From positions 1-64,000 of the forward strand of contig NZ_CABHOU010000076.1 in NCBI RefSeq assembly GCF_902168175.1: a DNA stretch of 64,000 nucleotides, given 5' to 3'. A program made the position numbers and the translations under genes. The notes under the pieces are model-generated. The model ran no database searches, was not told the origin of the DNA, and saw only the letters and a list, made by a program, of their open reading frames with translations. Positions within the stretch are counted from its first letter, which is position 1, and every line of letters begins with the position of its first letter. This stretch comes from an uncultured Chitinophaga sp. GTDB lineage: Bacteria; Bacteroidota; Bacteroidia; Chitinophagales; Chitinophagaceae. This document shows positions 27,618 through 36,914 of this stretch, in pieces.

Positions 27618-28517
27618 CTACTGCGCATCATCCCCCGCGCTCCGTTTATTACGGTAGTCCTGCGGCGATACGCCCATCGTTTTTTTAAATATGCGGGAAA
27701 AATAGTGCTGGTCGGCAAGGCCTACGGCCAGTGCTATTTCTTTTATCCGCCGGTCGGTAAACAACAAATACTGGCAGGCGCGCTGCATCTTTAAATGGTT
27801 GTAATACTCAATGGGAGAGAAGCCGGTTTTTTTACGGAACAGTAACGAAAAGTGGGAAGGCGAAAAGTTCACCTGCTGCGCTATGTTTTCCAGGCTCAGG
27901 TTCTGGTCTACGTGGCGCTGCATGTAGTCGATAGCAGCGTCCGTTGCATCGTTATTTCCTGCGGGTTTCGTTTTGTCTTCGTACAGAAACGACGCCAGGT
28001 AATGCCAGGCGCACATATTACAGTGCATCAGGTGGTCCATGCTGTAACCGCGCTCCAACTGGGCGTACATTTCGGAAAACAGCGAAGTGGTTTTACCACT
28101 GTCGGGCACAAATCCTTTGTAACCTTTCAGGTGTGTTACCAGTTGGTGTACCCATTCGGCCGACGATTCACCTTTGAAGTGCATCCAGTAGATCGTCCAG
28201 GGGTTATCGGCATTGGCGTGATATTGATGGCGGGTTTTAGCCGGGATAATGAAGAAATCGCCCGCCGATATGGAGAACGACTGTTTCTGTAAGGTCATTG
28301 TTCCTTCGCCTTCGTGGCAGTAGATCAGTATATGCTGATCGGCCCCTGCGGTACGCTCCCGGTAATGGTGGCGTGCTTTGGGGTAATAACCAATGTCGGT
28401 TACGTATAGTTTATTAATGAGCGGATGGGCGCTGCATTTGTTGTTTAATACGCTCCGCGGCATAATAATGGCCTTCTGGCCCTGAAACCCGTCTTTCTTT
28501 CTTTCGGCTTTAACCAT
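27618..28517 (-). CDS. AraC-family regulator with cupin sensor domain
   Basis: 299 residues, cytoplasmic. An AraC_binding-type cupin covers about residues 35-165 (HILIYCHEGEGTMTLQKQSFSISAGDFFIIPAKTRHQYHA), and the two-HTH AraC domain about 195-290 (SLENIAQQVNFSPSHFSLLFRKKTGFSPIEYYNHLKMQRA ... IKEIALAVGLADQHYFSRIFKKTMGVSPQDYR). An internal ATG at residue 19 (MPRSVLNN) is a possible alternative start. It is transcribed away from the DUF5107/MFS/GH2 operon and very likely controls it in response to a sugar; candidate operators lie in the shared 111-base gap. Confidence 0.92.
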   Translation of the reverse strand: MVKAERKKDGFQGQKAIIMPRSVLNNKCSAHPLINKLYVTDIGYYPKARHHYRERTAGADQHILIYCHEGEGTMTLQKQSFSISAGDFFIIPAKTRHQYHANADNPWTIYWMHFKGESSAEWVHQLVTHLKGYKGFVPDSGKTTSLFSEMYAQLERGYSMDHLMHCNMCAWHYLASFLYEDKTKPAGNNDATDAAIDYMQRHVDQNLSLENIAQQVNFSPSHFSLLFRKKTGFSPIEYYNHLKMQRACQYLLFTDRRIKEIALAVGLADQHYFSRIFKKTMGVSPQDYRNKRSAGDDAQ

Positions 28518-28543
28518 AGTACGTATTTGATCGCGATAATAAG

Positions 28544-28570
28544 ATAGTCCACAAGAATAATCATATAGTC
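28544..28570. promoter_or_regulatory. 21-bp-spaced direct repeat in the AraC/DUF5107 divergent gap
   Basis: ATAGTC occurs at 28544-28549 and 28565-28570, 21 bp apart, within GATAGTCCACA and TATAGTCGCAG. The spacing matches AraC-type half-sites. With only six identical bases the match could be chance. Confidence 0.4.
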
Positions 28571-28628
28571 GCAGCTTCTTAAAGGTAAAAAAAGTTTTTT
28601 TGTAGCAGCATATTTAATCAGCCAGTAC

Positions 28629-31600
28629 ATGAACATTCCCGTTAAAGTTTGGGTAGAAGAAGTAATAATTCCAACATACCCGGCAGGTAAGCCGGACAAG
28701 AACCCGATGTTCCTTGAAAAGCGGGTATACCAGGGCAGTAGCGGGGTTGTGTACCCGCATCCTGTGGTAGATAAGATTTCCGATGAAAAAACAGATCAAA
28801 GTTATACCGCAGTATATCTCGAGAACGAATATGTAAAGATCATGGTGCTGCCCCAGCTGGGCGGCCGTATACAGATGGCGTACGATAAAGTGAAGCAGCG
28901 GCATTTCGTATATTATAACCAGGTGATCAAGCCTGCGCTGGTAGGATTAACCGGCCCCTGGATATCCGGTGGTATTGAGTTTAACTGGCCACAACACCAT
29001 CGCCCCAGTACTTTTGAAGCGGTGGATTTTACGATTAAAGAACATGCGGACGGCAGTGCTACCTGCTGGGTGAACGAAGTGGAACTGATGTTCCGTACCA
29101 AGGGGATGGCTGCATTTACGTTACATCCCGGTAAAGCTTTCCTGGAGATAAAAGGTATGTTGTACAACCGTACGCCGTTCCCGCAAACTTTCCTCTGGTG
29201 GGCTAACCCGGCCGTGAAGGTGAACGATGGTTACCAGTCTGTTTTTCCTCCCGATGTATACGCCGTATTCGACCATGGTCGCCGCGATGTATCATCGTTC
29301 CCGATTGCGAAAGGCACCTATTACAAGGTGGACTATTCGCCCGGTACCGACATTTCGCGTTACAAGAATATACCAGTGCCTACCTCCTACATGGCGGTGG
29401 CTTCCAAATATAATTTTATAGGGGGATACGAGCATGATACCGGCGGTGGATTGCTGCATGTGGCCAATCACCACATCTCGCCCGGTAAAAAACAATGGAC
29501 CTGGGGCCACGGCGATTTCGGCCAGGCCTGGGACCGCAATCTTACCGATGAGGACGGGCCTTACATCGAACTGATGACGGGCGTGTTTACCGATAACCAG
29601 CCCGACTTCTCCTGGATTAAACCTTTTGGCGAAAAACAGTTCGTACAATACTTCATGCCATACCGCGAAGTAGGTATGGTAAAGAACGCCACCAAAGAGG
29701 CAGCAGTAGGATTAGAGAAAGAAGAGAACGGGATAACCGTGAAAGTTCATTTCACCGCCAGCTACCCTGCGGCCACTATCATTATCAGCAAAGAAGGCAT
29801 CACGTTGTTCAGTGAAACAGTTGTAGGCTCACCCGCGTTGCCTTACGAAAGGCAGATCGGTGTAACCTTTGAAACGGGCATCCGCGTAGAAGTAAAACAC
29901 AAAGGGCAATTGCTGGTGGCTTACGAAGAAGAGGCTTTACAGGAACGTGAACTGCCGCCCGCAGCGGTGGCCGCGCTGAAGCCAGCCGATATACAACATA
30001 ACGAACAGTTGTTCCTTACCGGGCAGCATATCGAGCAATACCGTCATGCTACTTATAGCGCAACGGATTATTATGAAGAGGCCTTACGCCGCGATGCTGG
30101 CGATATCCGTTGTAATAACGCGATGGGATTATGGTACCTGCGCCGCGCCAAACCTTCCATCGCAGGACCTTACCTGCATAAAGCCATTGCCACAGCAACG
30201 TACCGCAATCCTAATCCCTACGATGGAGAAATGCACTACAATCTGGGCTGGTGCCTGTTATTACAGGGTAAAAAGGACGCGGCTACGGACGCCTTTTATA
30301 AAGCCGCCTGGGACGATGCCTGGCAACACACCGCTTACCTGCAACTGGCCCGCCTGGCCTGTGGCCGTGGCGACTGGGAAGAGGCTGCCGAACTGGCCGA
30401 ACAGTCGTTGTACCGTAACTGGAACAGTCACACCGTACGCCACCTGAAAGCTGTTATCCTCAGAAAACAGGGAAAGGATGCCAACGCCTGGATCGGATCT
30501 TCGCTGGAAGTGGACCCTTTTAACTATGGTTGCCATTTTGAGTTGTACCTGTCGGGCGCGCAGGAGAGCCGGGAAACACTGCTCACTTTATCCCGCAACA
30601 ACTTTCATAATATACTTGAATACGCACTGGATTATGCACATGCGGGATTGAATGCAGAGGCGGAACATTTGTTATTGCTGCATACAGAACATACCGCTAC
30701 CGTATCGCCATTATGCTTTTACTACCTCGCCTGGCTGGCATCTGATAAAGAACAGGCAATGGCATACGCCGCAAAAGGACATGCCTGTTCACACGAGTAC
30801 TGCTTCCCGCATCGTATAGAAGATGCGCTGGTGCTGGAATATGTACTGTCTATATCACCCAATGCGAAAGCCTGGTATTACCTGGGTAACCTGTGGTACG
30901 ATAAAAAGCAGTTCGCCGATGCTATACATTGCTGGCGCAGTGCCATCGAAGCCGGGGCTGGTTTTGCTACCGTATACCGTAACCTCTCGCTGGCCATGTA
31001 CAACAAGGAACATCAACCGCAAGAGGCCGTAAAACTGATGGAAAAGGCCTTTAGTCTTGATCCGCAGGATGCCCGCGTATTGATGGAAATAGACCTGTTG
31101 TATAAAAAACGTAACGATCCGCCGGCACAACGCCGCCAGCACATGGAAGCGCACCTTCCGCTGGTACAGTGGCGCGATGATCTGTACCTTGAATATGTAA
31201 CGCTGCACAACCAGCAGGGTCAATACGAAGCTGCAGCCGCACTGCTGGCCGCTAAAAAGTTCCATCCCTGGGAAGGGGGAGAAGGTAAGGTAACCGGGCA
31301 ATACCTGGTAAGTCATACCAGCCTGGCACGCCAGTACCTGCAAGCCAGGCAGCCGTTGAAAGCACTTCAGAGCCTGGATAAAGCGGCTTACTATCCCGAA
31401 AATCTCGGCGAGGGTAAATTGTATGGCGCGCAGGAGAACGATATCTTTTACCTTCGCGGCCTGGCGTACGAACAGTTGCAGGAAGAACAACACGCCATAC
31501 AAAACTGGCAGCAGGCTACAAAAGGTATCAGCGAACCAGTGCAGGCTATCTTCTACAACGATCCGCAGCCGGACAAGATCTTTTACCAGGGATTAGCCTG

Positions 31601-31928
31601 GCTCAAACTGGGTCGTACCGATACCGCTTCGGCTATCTTCGAAAAGTTAATGACGTTCGGTGCCAAACATGCCGCCGACCATATAGAGATCGATTACTTC
31701 GCCGTATCGCTCCCAGAACTGCTGGTGTTCGACGCCGACCTCGACCAGAAGAACCGTGTACACTGTATGTACATGCAGGCGTTGGGTTTACTGGGACATG
31801 CCTTTGCAGGCAAACCAGGTTATGCAGCACAGGCCGAAAAGATGCTGGCAGCAGTCGTAAAAGAAGATGTAAATCACCTGGGCGCTTTAGTACATTGGGA
31901 GATGTGGAAGCAATTGGGCGCAGTCTAA
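28629..31928 (+). CDS. DUF5107 protein with C-terminal TPR array
   Basis: 1099 residues with no signal peptide, so probably cytoplasmic. Residues about 1-420 match the DUF5107 type: VYLENEYVKIMVLPQLGGRIQ and GGIEFNWPQHHRPSTFE suggest a galactose-mutarotase-like beta-sandwich, in which N/ENxYxxxxVxPxxGG is typical. Residues about 460-1080 form TPR-like helical repeats (YYEEALRRDAGDIRCNNAMGLWYLRRAK; AIHCWRSAIEAGAGFATVYRNLSLAMYNK). It starts an operon with the MFS transporter (24-base gap) and GH2 (24-base gap). It could be a sugar mutarotase, a glycosidase-like enzyme or a sugar-sensing scaffold; the sequence does not decide. Confidence 0.88.
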   Translation: MNIPVKVWVEEVIIPTYPAGKPDKNPMFLEKRVYQGSSGVVYPHPVVDKISDEKTDQSYTAVYLENEYVKIMVLPQLGGRIQMAYDKVKQRHFVYYNQVIKPALVGLTGPWISGGIEFNWPQHHRPSTFEAVDFTIKEHADGSATCWVNEVELMFRTKGMAAFTLHPGKAFLEIKGMLYNRTPFPQTFLWWANPAVKVNDGYQSVFPPDVYAVFDHGRRDVSSFPIAKGTYYKVDYSPGTDISRYKNIPVPTSYMAVASKYNFIGGYEHDTGGGLLHVANHHISPGKKQWTWGHGDFGQAWDRNLTDEDGPYIELMTGVFTDNQPDFSWIKPFGEKQFVQYFMPYREVGMVKNATKEAAVGLEKEENGITVKVHFTASYPAATIIISKEGITLFSETVVGSPALPYERQIGVTFETGIRVEVKHKGQLLVAYEEEALQERELPPAAVAALKPADIQHNEQLFLTGQHIEQYRHATYSATDYYEEALRRDAGDIRCNNAMGLWYLRRAKPSIAGPYLHKAIATATYRNPNPYDGEMHYNLGWCLLLQGKKDAATDAFYKAAWDDAWQHTAYLQLARLACGRGDWEEAAELAEQSLYRNWNSHTVRHLKAVILRKQGKDANAWIGSSLEVDPFNYGCHFELYLSGAQESRETLLTLSRNNFHNILEYALDYAHAGLNAEAEHLLLLHTEHTATVSPLCFYYLAWLASDKEQAMAYAAKGHACSHEYCFPHRIEDALVLEYVLSISPNAKAWYYLGNLWYDKKQFADAIHCWRSAIEAGAGFATVYRNLSLAMYNKEHQPQEAVKLMEKAFSLDPQDARVLMEIDLLYKKRNDPPAQRRQHMEAHLPLVQWRDDLYLEYVTLHNQQGQYEAAAALLAAKKFHPWEGGEGKVTGQYLVSHTSLARQYLQARQPLKALQSLDKAAYYPENLGEGKLYGAQENDIFYLRGLAYEQLQEEQHAIQNWQQATKGISEPVQAIFYNDPQPDKIFYQGLAWLKLGRTDTASAIFEKLMTFGAKHAADHIEIDYFAVSLPELLVFDADLDQKNRVHCMYMQALGLLGHAFAGKPGYAAQAEKMLAAVVKEDVNHLGALVHWEMWKQLGAV

Positions 31929-31952
31929 TAATAACATACCACGTTTATAAAC

Positions 31953-33284
31953 ATGATACAACAACAAAAGTATAACACCGCCTACATCATCGGCATATCG
32001 TTCATCTCCGCCCTGGGCGGTTACCTGTTCGGGTTCGATTTCGCGGTGATATCGGGTGCGCTGCCGTTCTTAAAAACGGAGTTCGCGCTCAATCCATGGT
32101 GGGAAGGTTTTTTAACCGGATCGCTGGCATTGGGTTGTGTGGCAGGCTGCTTAATTGCAGGCAAAATTGCCGATGCGAGAGGCCGCAGGCCCGGACTGAT
32201 GTTAGCTGCATTGATATTCGCCGTGTCGTCGCTGGGCATGGCTTTTTCGCACAGCCTTGCCGTTTTTATTTCCATGCGCTTTATGGCAGGTATGGGAGTG
32301 GGCATGGCATCGATGTTAAGTCCGCTGTACATCGCAGAAGTATCGCCCGCCGCCGTGCGTGGCCGCAATGTGGCCATTAACCAGCTTACCATCGTTATCG
32401 GTATATTGGTAACCAACCTCGTGAACTATATGCTGGCCGATAAAGGCGCCGATGCCTGGCGCTGGATGTTCGGTTTGGGCGCTGTGCCCTCGCTGCTGTT
32501 CTTTGCAGGCGTGTGCTGGTTGCCCGAAAGTCCGCGCTGGCTCATTACAGTAGGTAAAACGAAAGAAGCTGGCATAACGCTTCAGAAGATAGGCGGCGTA
32601 CAGTTTGCCGCGCAAACAACTTCCGATATCCAGCTTTCCCTGCAGGGCCGGGAAAAAGCTTCTTTTAAGGCGGTGTTCGACAAAGCGGTACGACCTGCGG
32701 TGATCGTCGGTATTACGCTGGCGGTGTTTCAGCAGTTATGTGGTATCAACGTAGTGTTTAACTACACGTCCACCATATTTGAATCGGTGGGGGCTAGTCT
32801 GGACAGGCAGTTGCTGGAAACGGTAGCTATTGGTGTTGTGAACCTGGTATTTACGATCGTAGCTATGTGGCAGGTGGATAAACTGGGCAGAAGGCCGCTG
32901 ATGCTGGCCGGTTCGCTGGGGTTGACGATCATTTACCTGGTACTCTCGCTCTTATTGCAAAACCAGGCATCAGCAGGACTCCTGTCCATATTCGTACTGG
33001 CGGCTATTGCTTTGTATGCCACATCGCTGGCGCCGGTTACCTGGGTGCTGATCTCTGAAATATTCCCTAACCATATTCGTGGGCAGGCCTCGGCAGTAGC
33101 CATCGTGGCACTTTGGCTGGCTTACTTCGTACTGGTATTTACGTTCCCGATCTTATCGCAGGTACTGGGTACATATGGGCCATTTTATATGTACAGCGGC
33201 ATCTGTTTGCTGGGCTTCCTGTTTGTACGGGCAAGGGTAAAGGAAACGAAAGGACAAACACTGGAAGAGGTAGTAATGCATTAA
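31953..33284 (+). CDS. Sugar-porter family MFS symporter
   Basis: 443 residues, about 12 membrane helices, inner membrane. Sugar-porter (XylE/AraE/GalP-like) motifs are complete: GYLFGFDFAVISGAL in helix 1, KIADARGRRPGLM in loop 2-3, RFMAGMGVGMASMLSPLYIAEVSPAAVRGR, PESPRWL, QQLCGINVVFNYTSTIFE and DKLGRRPLM. The C-terminus carries ETKGQTLEE. Probably a proton-coupled importer of a monosaccharide such as galactose, xylose or arabinose, released by the GH2 next to it. Confidence 0.95.
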   Translation: MIQQQKYNTAYIIGISFISALGGYLFGFDFAVISGALPFLKTEFALNPWWEGFLTGSLALGCVAGCLIAGKIADARGRRPGLMLAALIFAVSSLGMAFSHSLAVFISMRFMAGMGVGMASMLSPLYIAEVSPAAVRGRNVAINQLTIVIGILVTNLVNYMLADKGADAWRWMFGLGAVPSLLFFAGVCWLPESPRWLITVGKTKEAGITLQKIGGVQFAAQTTSDIQLSLQGREKASFKAVFDKAVRPAVIVGITLAVFQQLCGINVVFNYTSTIFESVGASLDRQLLETVAIGVVNLVFTIVAMWQVDKLGRRPLMLAGSLGLTIIYLVLSLLLQNQASAGLLSIFVLAAIALYATSLAPVTWVLISEIFPNHIRGQASAVAIVALWLAYFVLVFTFPILSQVLGTYGPFYMYSGICLLGFLFVRARVKETKGQTLEEVVMH

Positions 33285-33308
33285 CGTGATTTTTTAAAAA
33301 TAAGTAAG

Positions 33309-36101
33309 ATGACTAAATACATTAAACTGGTTGTGCTGTTATGCCTGAGCCTTAACGTGGTTGCGCAAAGCCGTATATCGCTGGCAGGCCAGTGGCAGTT
33401 CCGCATCGACCGGCAGGACGAAGGGCTGGATAAACAGTGGTACAAACAAAAGTTCAATCAAACGGTGAAGTTGCCCGGGGCTATGCAGGCGCAGGGTTAT
33501 GGAGATGAACCCTCTGTAAAAACACCCTGGATAGGCGAAAAGGCCGAAAGGTTTTTGGAGCAGGAGAAATACGCGCCATATAGGGTGGCAGGCAACTACA
33601 AGTTCCCTTTCTGGCTCACCCCCGTAAAGTACTACACCGGTGCCGCCTGGTACCAGAAGGAAGTTAATATTCCAGCCGGCTGGAAAAACAAACGCATCAC
33701 CCTTACACTGGAACGTTGCCACTGGGGCAGCACCTTATTTGCGGATGATCGTTACATCGGCGCAGATAGCAGCCTGGGCACCGCACATGTGTATGACCTC
33801 AGCCATTTAACGCCCGGCAAACATATCCTCAGTATTCGTATCGATAACCGCTATCTCTCTGAAGTTGGCGTAAATGCACATAGCGCCAGTGATCAAACCC
33901 AGGGCACCTGGAATGGTATTGTGGGCGACATAACGCTGGAAGCTGGCAATCCTGTTTACATTAAAAACATACAGGTTTACCCCGATATCGACGCAAAGCA
34001 GGTGAAAGTAACCGTGAAGCTCGGCAATACTACATCAGGCAAGCTGACCGTATCTGCCAAACAAGTGGGTAAAAGCGCTGCGCTGCCAGCCATCGAACAG
34101 GCGTATAATGACAGCGTAGTGGCGTTCACGCATAACATGGGTAATAACCCTGTGTTATGGGATGAGTTCAACCAGGGTTTATACGACCTTACCGTAAAAC
34201 TGACCGGCAATAACAGCGATGTGAAAACAGCGCGTTTTGGGATGCGCAGCGTAGGTAAAGCAGGCAGTAAGATCACCATCAACGGAAAGCCCGTGTTCCT
34301 GCGTGGAACGCTGGAATGCGCCATCTTCCCGCTCACCGGTCATCCGCCTACCGATACTGCTTCTTGGGCGCGTATTTACAGGATTATGAGAGCGCATGGC
34401 CTTAATCACCTGCGTTTCCATTCTTATTGTCCGCCGGAAGCTGCGTTTGTAGCGGCCGACAATGCAGGTATTTATTTATCAGTAGAAGTAGATGCATGGG
34501 CCACTTTTGGTGAGGGCCTTTCTGTAGATCGCTATATTTATGAGCAGAGCAACCGTTTTATGGAATCGTACGGTAACCATCCGTCTTTCTGCATGCTGAT
34601 ACCGTCTAACGAACCGGCAGGCGACCAACGCCGCGATCCTTTCCTGGGTAAGTTTGTACAGTATTGGAAAGAAAAGGATAACCGCCGTATATATGCCGCC
34701 GGCTCTGGCTGGCCTGCTATTGCAGAAAACGATTTTCATTCCAGTCCCGACCCGCGCATACAGGTATGGGGTGCCGGTATCAACAGTATTATTAATGCGG
34801 AAGCGCCGAATTCGAAGTATGAATTTTCTTCTGTTGTAAACCGTATCAACACCAATGCAAAAACCAATATACCGGTGGTGGCGCATGAAATAGGGCAGTG
34901 GTGTGTATACCCCGACTTTAACGAAATAAAGAAATACAAAGGTTTACTGCAGGCACGCAACTTCGAGATTTTCCGCGACTTTATGAAGCGTGAAAACCTG
35001 CAGGGGCAGTCGCACGACTTCCTGATGGCTTCGGGCAAACTGCAGGCGCTTTGTTATAAAGCCGATATAGAAGCAGGTATGCGCACCGGTTATGCTGGTT
35101 ATCAACTGCTCGATCTGCACGATTTCCCGGGGCAGGGTACGGCATTGGTAGGTATTCTCGATCCTTTCTGGAATAGCAAACCTTATTATACACCGGCGGC
35201 GTTCCACCGTTTTGCGTCCGCTACCGTTCCGCTGGCACTGATGAACAAGTTCACCTTTACCAATGCCGAAACATTTAAGGCAGATGTGCAGGTGTCGCAT
35301 TTTGGAAAAGAGCAGCTGAAACAGGCAGCTTTGAGCTGGCGCATTACCAATGCACAAAAACAGGTATTGGCCCAGGGCAATCTTAAAGCCGATCTGGATT
35401 TGCGTAATGATAATCCGGCCGGTGCTATTTCCTTCCCGCTTGCTGGTATTAAAAGGGCGGAGAAGCTGAACCTGGAAATTACCGTAAAGGGTTTAGGCAT
35501 TAACGACTGGGATTTTTGGGTATACCCTGCAACCGTAAATACCACATCTCCTCAAAATATATTAACAGCTACCTCGCTTACCCCCGAAGCCCTGGCTAAA
35601 CTGGATGCTGGCGGTACGGTGTTGTTGCTGTTAAATGGCAGGATCGCCCAGGATAAAGGGGCTAAGATCATCACCGGCATGTCCACCGTGTTCTGGAATA
35701 CCGAATGGACCACCGGCCAGGCACCGCATACGCTTGGTATTCTTTGTAACCCGAAGTCGCCGTTGTTTGCCGGCTTTCCCACAGAATACCACAGCAACTG
35801 GCAGTGGTGGGATATTTTACACACCGCCCAAACGATGCACCTGAAAGACTTCCCGGCTGGCCTAACACCATCCGTACAGTTGATAGACACCTGGTTCGAA
35901 GCGCGTAAACTCGGCCTGCTGTTCGAAGGTAAAGTAGGGAAAGGGAAGATCGTGGTCACCTCCATCGACTTCAGTAAAGATCTGGATAAGCGGCTGGGGG
36001 CAAGGCAACTGTACCATAGCTTACTGGGATATATGAACGGCAAAACGTTTAATCCCCAGGTGGCGCTGGAGGCATCGGCCATAAAAGCATTATATCAATA
36101 A
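33309..36101 (+). CDS. GH2-family glycosidase
   Basis: 930 residues with a signal peptide (MTKYIKLVVLLCLSLNVVAQ), periplasmic. An N-terminal sugar-binding jelly roll (about 25-215: GQWQFRID, GAAWYQKEVNIPAGW) precedes an Ig-like domain and a TIM barrel (about 320-620). The candidate acid/base is Glu435 in LIPSNEPAG and the nucleophile Glu527 in VAHEIGQW. The 'NEP' in place of the common 'GNE' and the long insert after GDEPSVKTPWIGEK mark it as a divergent GH2 subgroup. Beta-galactosidase or beta-glucuronidase activity is possible. It closes the DUF5107-MFS-GH2 operon. Confidence 0.88.
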   Translation: MTKYIKLVVLLCLSLNVVAQSRISLAGQWQFRIDRQDEGLDKQWYKQKFNQTVKLPGAMQAQGYGDEPSVKTPWIGEKAERFLEQEKYAPYRVAGNYKFPFWLTPVKYYTGAAWYQKEVNIPAGWKNKRITLTLERCHWGSTLFADDRYIGADSSLGTAHVYDLSHLTPGKHILSIRIDNRYLSEVGVNAHSASDQTQGTWNGIVGDITLEAGNPVYIKNIQVYPDIDAKQVKVTVKLGNTTSGKLTVSAKQVGKSAALPAIEQAYNDSVVAFTHNMGNNPVLWDEFNQGLYDLTVKLTGNNSDVKTARFGMRSVGKAGSKITINGKPVFLRGTLECAIFPLTGHPPTDTASWARIYRIMRAHGLNHLRFHSYCPPEAAFVAADNAGIYLSVEVDAWATFGEGLSVDRYIYEQSNRFMESYGNHPSFCMLIPSNEPAGDQRRDPFLGKFVQYWKEKDNRRIYAAGSGWPAIAENDFHSSPDPRIQVWGAGINSIINAEAPNSKYEFSSVVNRINTNAKTNIPVVAHEIGQWCVYPDFNEIKKYKGLLQARNFEIFRDFMKRENLQGQSHDFLMASGKLQALCYKADIEAGMRTGYAGYQLLDLHDFPGQGTALVGILDPFWNSKPYYTPAAFHRFASATVPLALMNKFTFTNAETFKADVQVSHFGKEQLKQAALSWRITNAQKQVLAQGNLKADLDLRNDNPAGAISFPLAGIKRAEKLNLEITVKGLGINDWDFWVYPATVNTTSPQNILTATSLTPEALAKLDAGGTVLLLLNGRIAQDKGAKIITGMSTVFWNTEWTTGQAPHTLGILCNPKSPLFAGFPTEYHSNWQWWDILHTAQTMHLKDFPAGLTPSVQLIDTWFEARKLGLLFEGKVGKGKIVVTSIDFSKDLDKRLGARQLYHSLLGYMNGKTFNPQVALEASAIKALYQ

Positions 36102-36118
36102 CGATCTATAGTTCCAGG

Positions 36119-36155
36119 GAAGGGGGCTGCTTTCGTTAAGGAAGCGGCCCTTTTA
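36119..36155 (+). terminator. Probable terminator after GH2
   Basis: AGGGGGCTGCTTTC pairs imperfectly with GAAGCGGCCCTTTT around a short loop, ending in four T. Confidence 0.6.
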
Positions 36156-36274
36156 CATAGTCATATACCGGCCGGGACAATTTGCTTGCTTCCGGCCAGT
36201 TTGTTCGCTTTTAGGCAGTTATTTTAATTTCCTGCCGGATTTTTTTACATTCGTTGCTGCATACGTACACAGCA

Positions 36275-36835
36275 ATGTCCAAATATAACGGCTACAGCGA
36301 TCCTGAACTAGTGCTAATGGTGCAGCAGGGCAACCGGGCTGCCTTCGAGCAGCTTTACCACCGCCATGCGGAGGTATTGTACCGTTATGCCTTTAATATT
36401 CTGCAGGACGAAGCCGAATGTACCGATGCCATACAGGAGATATTTGTATGGTTTTGGGCCAACCGCGAGCAATTAAAGGTGACAGAACCCGGCGCTTACC
36501 TGAAAGCGGCCGTAAAGTACCGGCTTATCCGTTATATACAGGGCAGCCGCCGTCGTGCCGAAATACTGGCGAAGCGGCCGGAGGTACAGGAAGACTTTAC
36601 CGACAACAGCCTGGAAATAAAAGAATTAAAGCAGGTGATCTCCCTGTTCCTTTCCACATTACCCGAACGTTCGGCCCGCATATTCCACCTGAGCCGCAAC
36701 GAATACCTCACCAACCGCGAAATAGCCCGCGAGATGGGTATTAGTGAAAAGACGGTCGAAAACCAGATGACGATCGTACTCCGTAAACTCAGGATGGCCC
36801 TGGGTAAACTCCATTTCTGGTCCACCTTCCTCTAA
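36275..36835 (+). CDS. ECF RNA polymerase sigma factor (PUL 2)
   Basis: 186 residues from ATG 36275 (MSKYNGYSDPELV); the frame extends upstream only to a TTG at 36254. Sigma70 region 2 is visible at about 22-90 (FEQLYHRHAEVLYRYAFNILQDEAECTDAIQEIFVWFW) and region 4 at about 120-178 (LPERSARIFHLSRNEYLTNREIAREMGISEKTVENQM). It belongs to the SigW-like Bacteroidota expansion family that works with FecR-type anti-sigmas, here the next gene, 79 bases downstream. Confidence 0.95.
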   Translation: MSKYNGYSDPELVLMVQQGNRAAFEQLYHRHAEVLYRYAFNILQDEAECTDAIQEIFVWFWANREQLKVTEPGAYLKAAVKYRLIRYIQGSRRRAEILAKRPEVQEDFTDNSLEIKELKQVISLFLSTLPERSARIFHLSRNEYLTNREIAREMGISEKTVENQMTIVLRKLRMALGKLHFWSTFL

Positions 36836-36914
36836 TTTTTATTTTTTTTTTTACCACGATTAGGGGGTAGGCATTTTTCGTGTCCCTTAATATGTACAAA
36901 CCAGAATTATTCCC

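Noticed and set aside
30855..31502. 215-residue minus-strand ORF
   Set aside because: It is antisense to the TPR region of the DUF5107 gene, has no recognisable domain and only mirrors the coding bias of the plus strand.
36836..36914. Long T-run after the sigma factor gene as a terminator
   Set aside because: No stem precedes the T-run, and sigma factor and FecR genes are normally co-transcribed.
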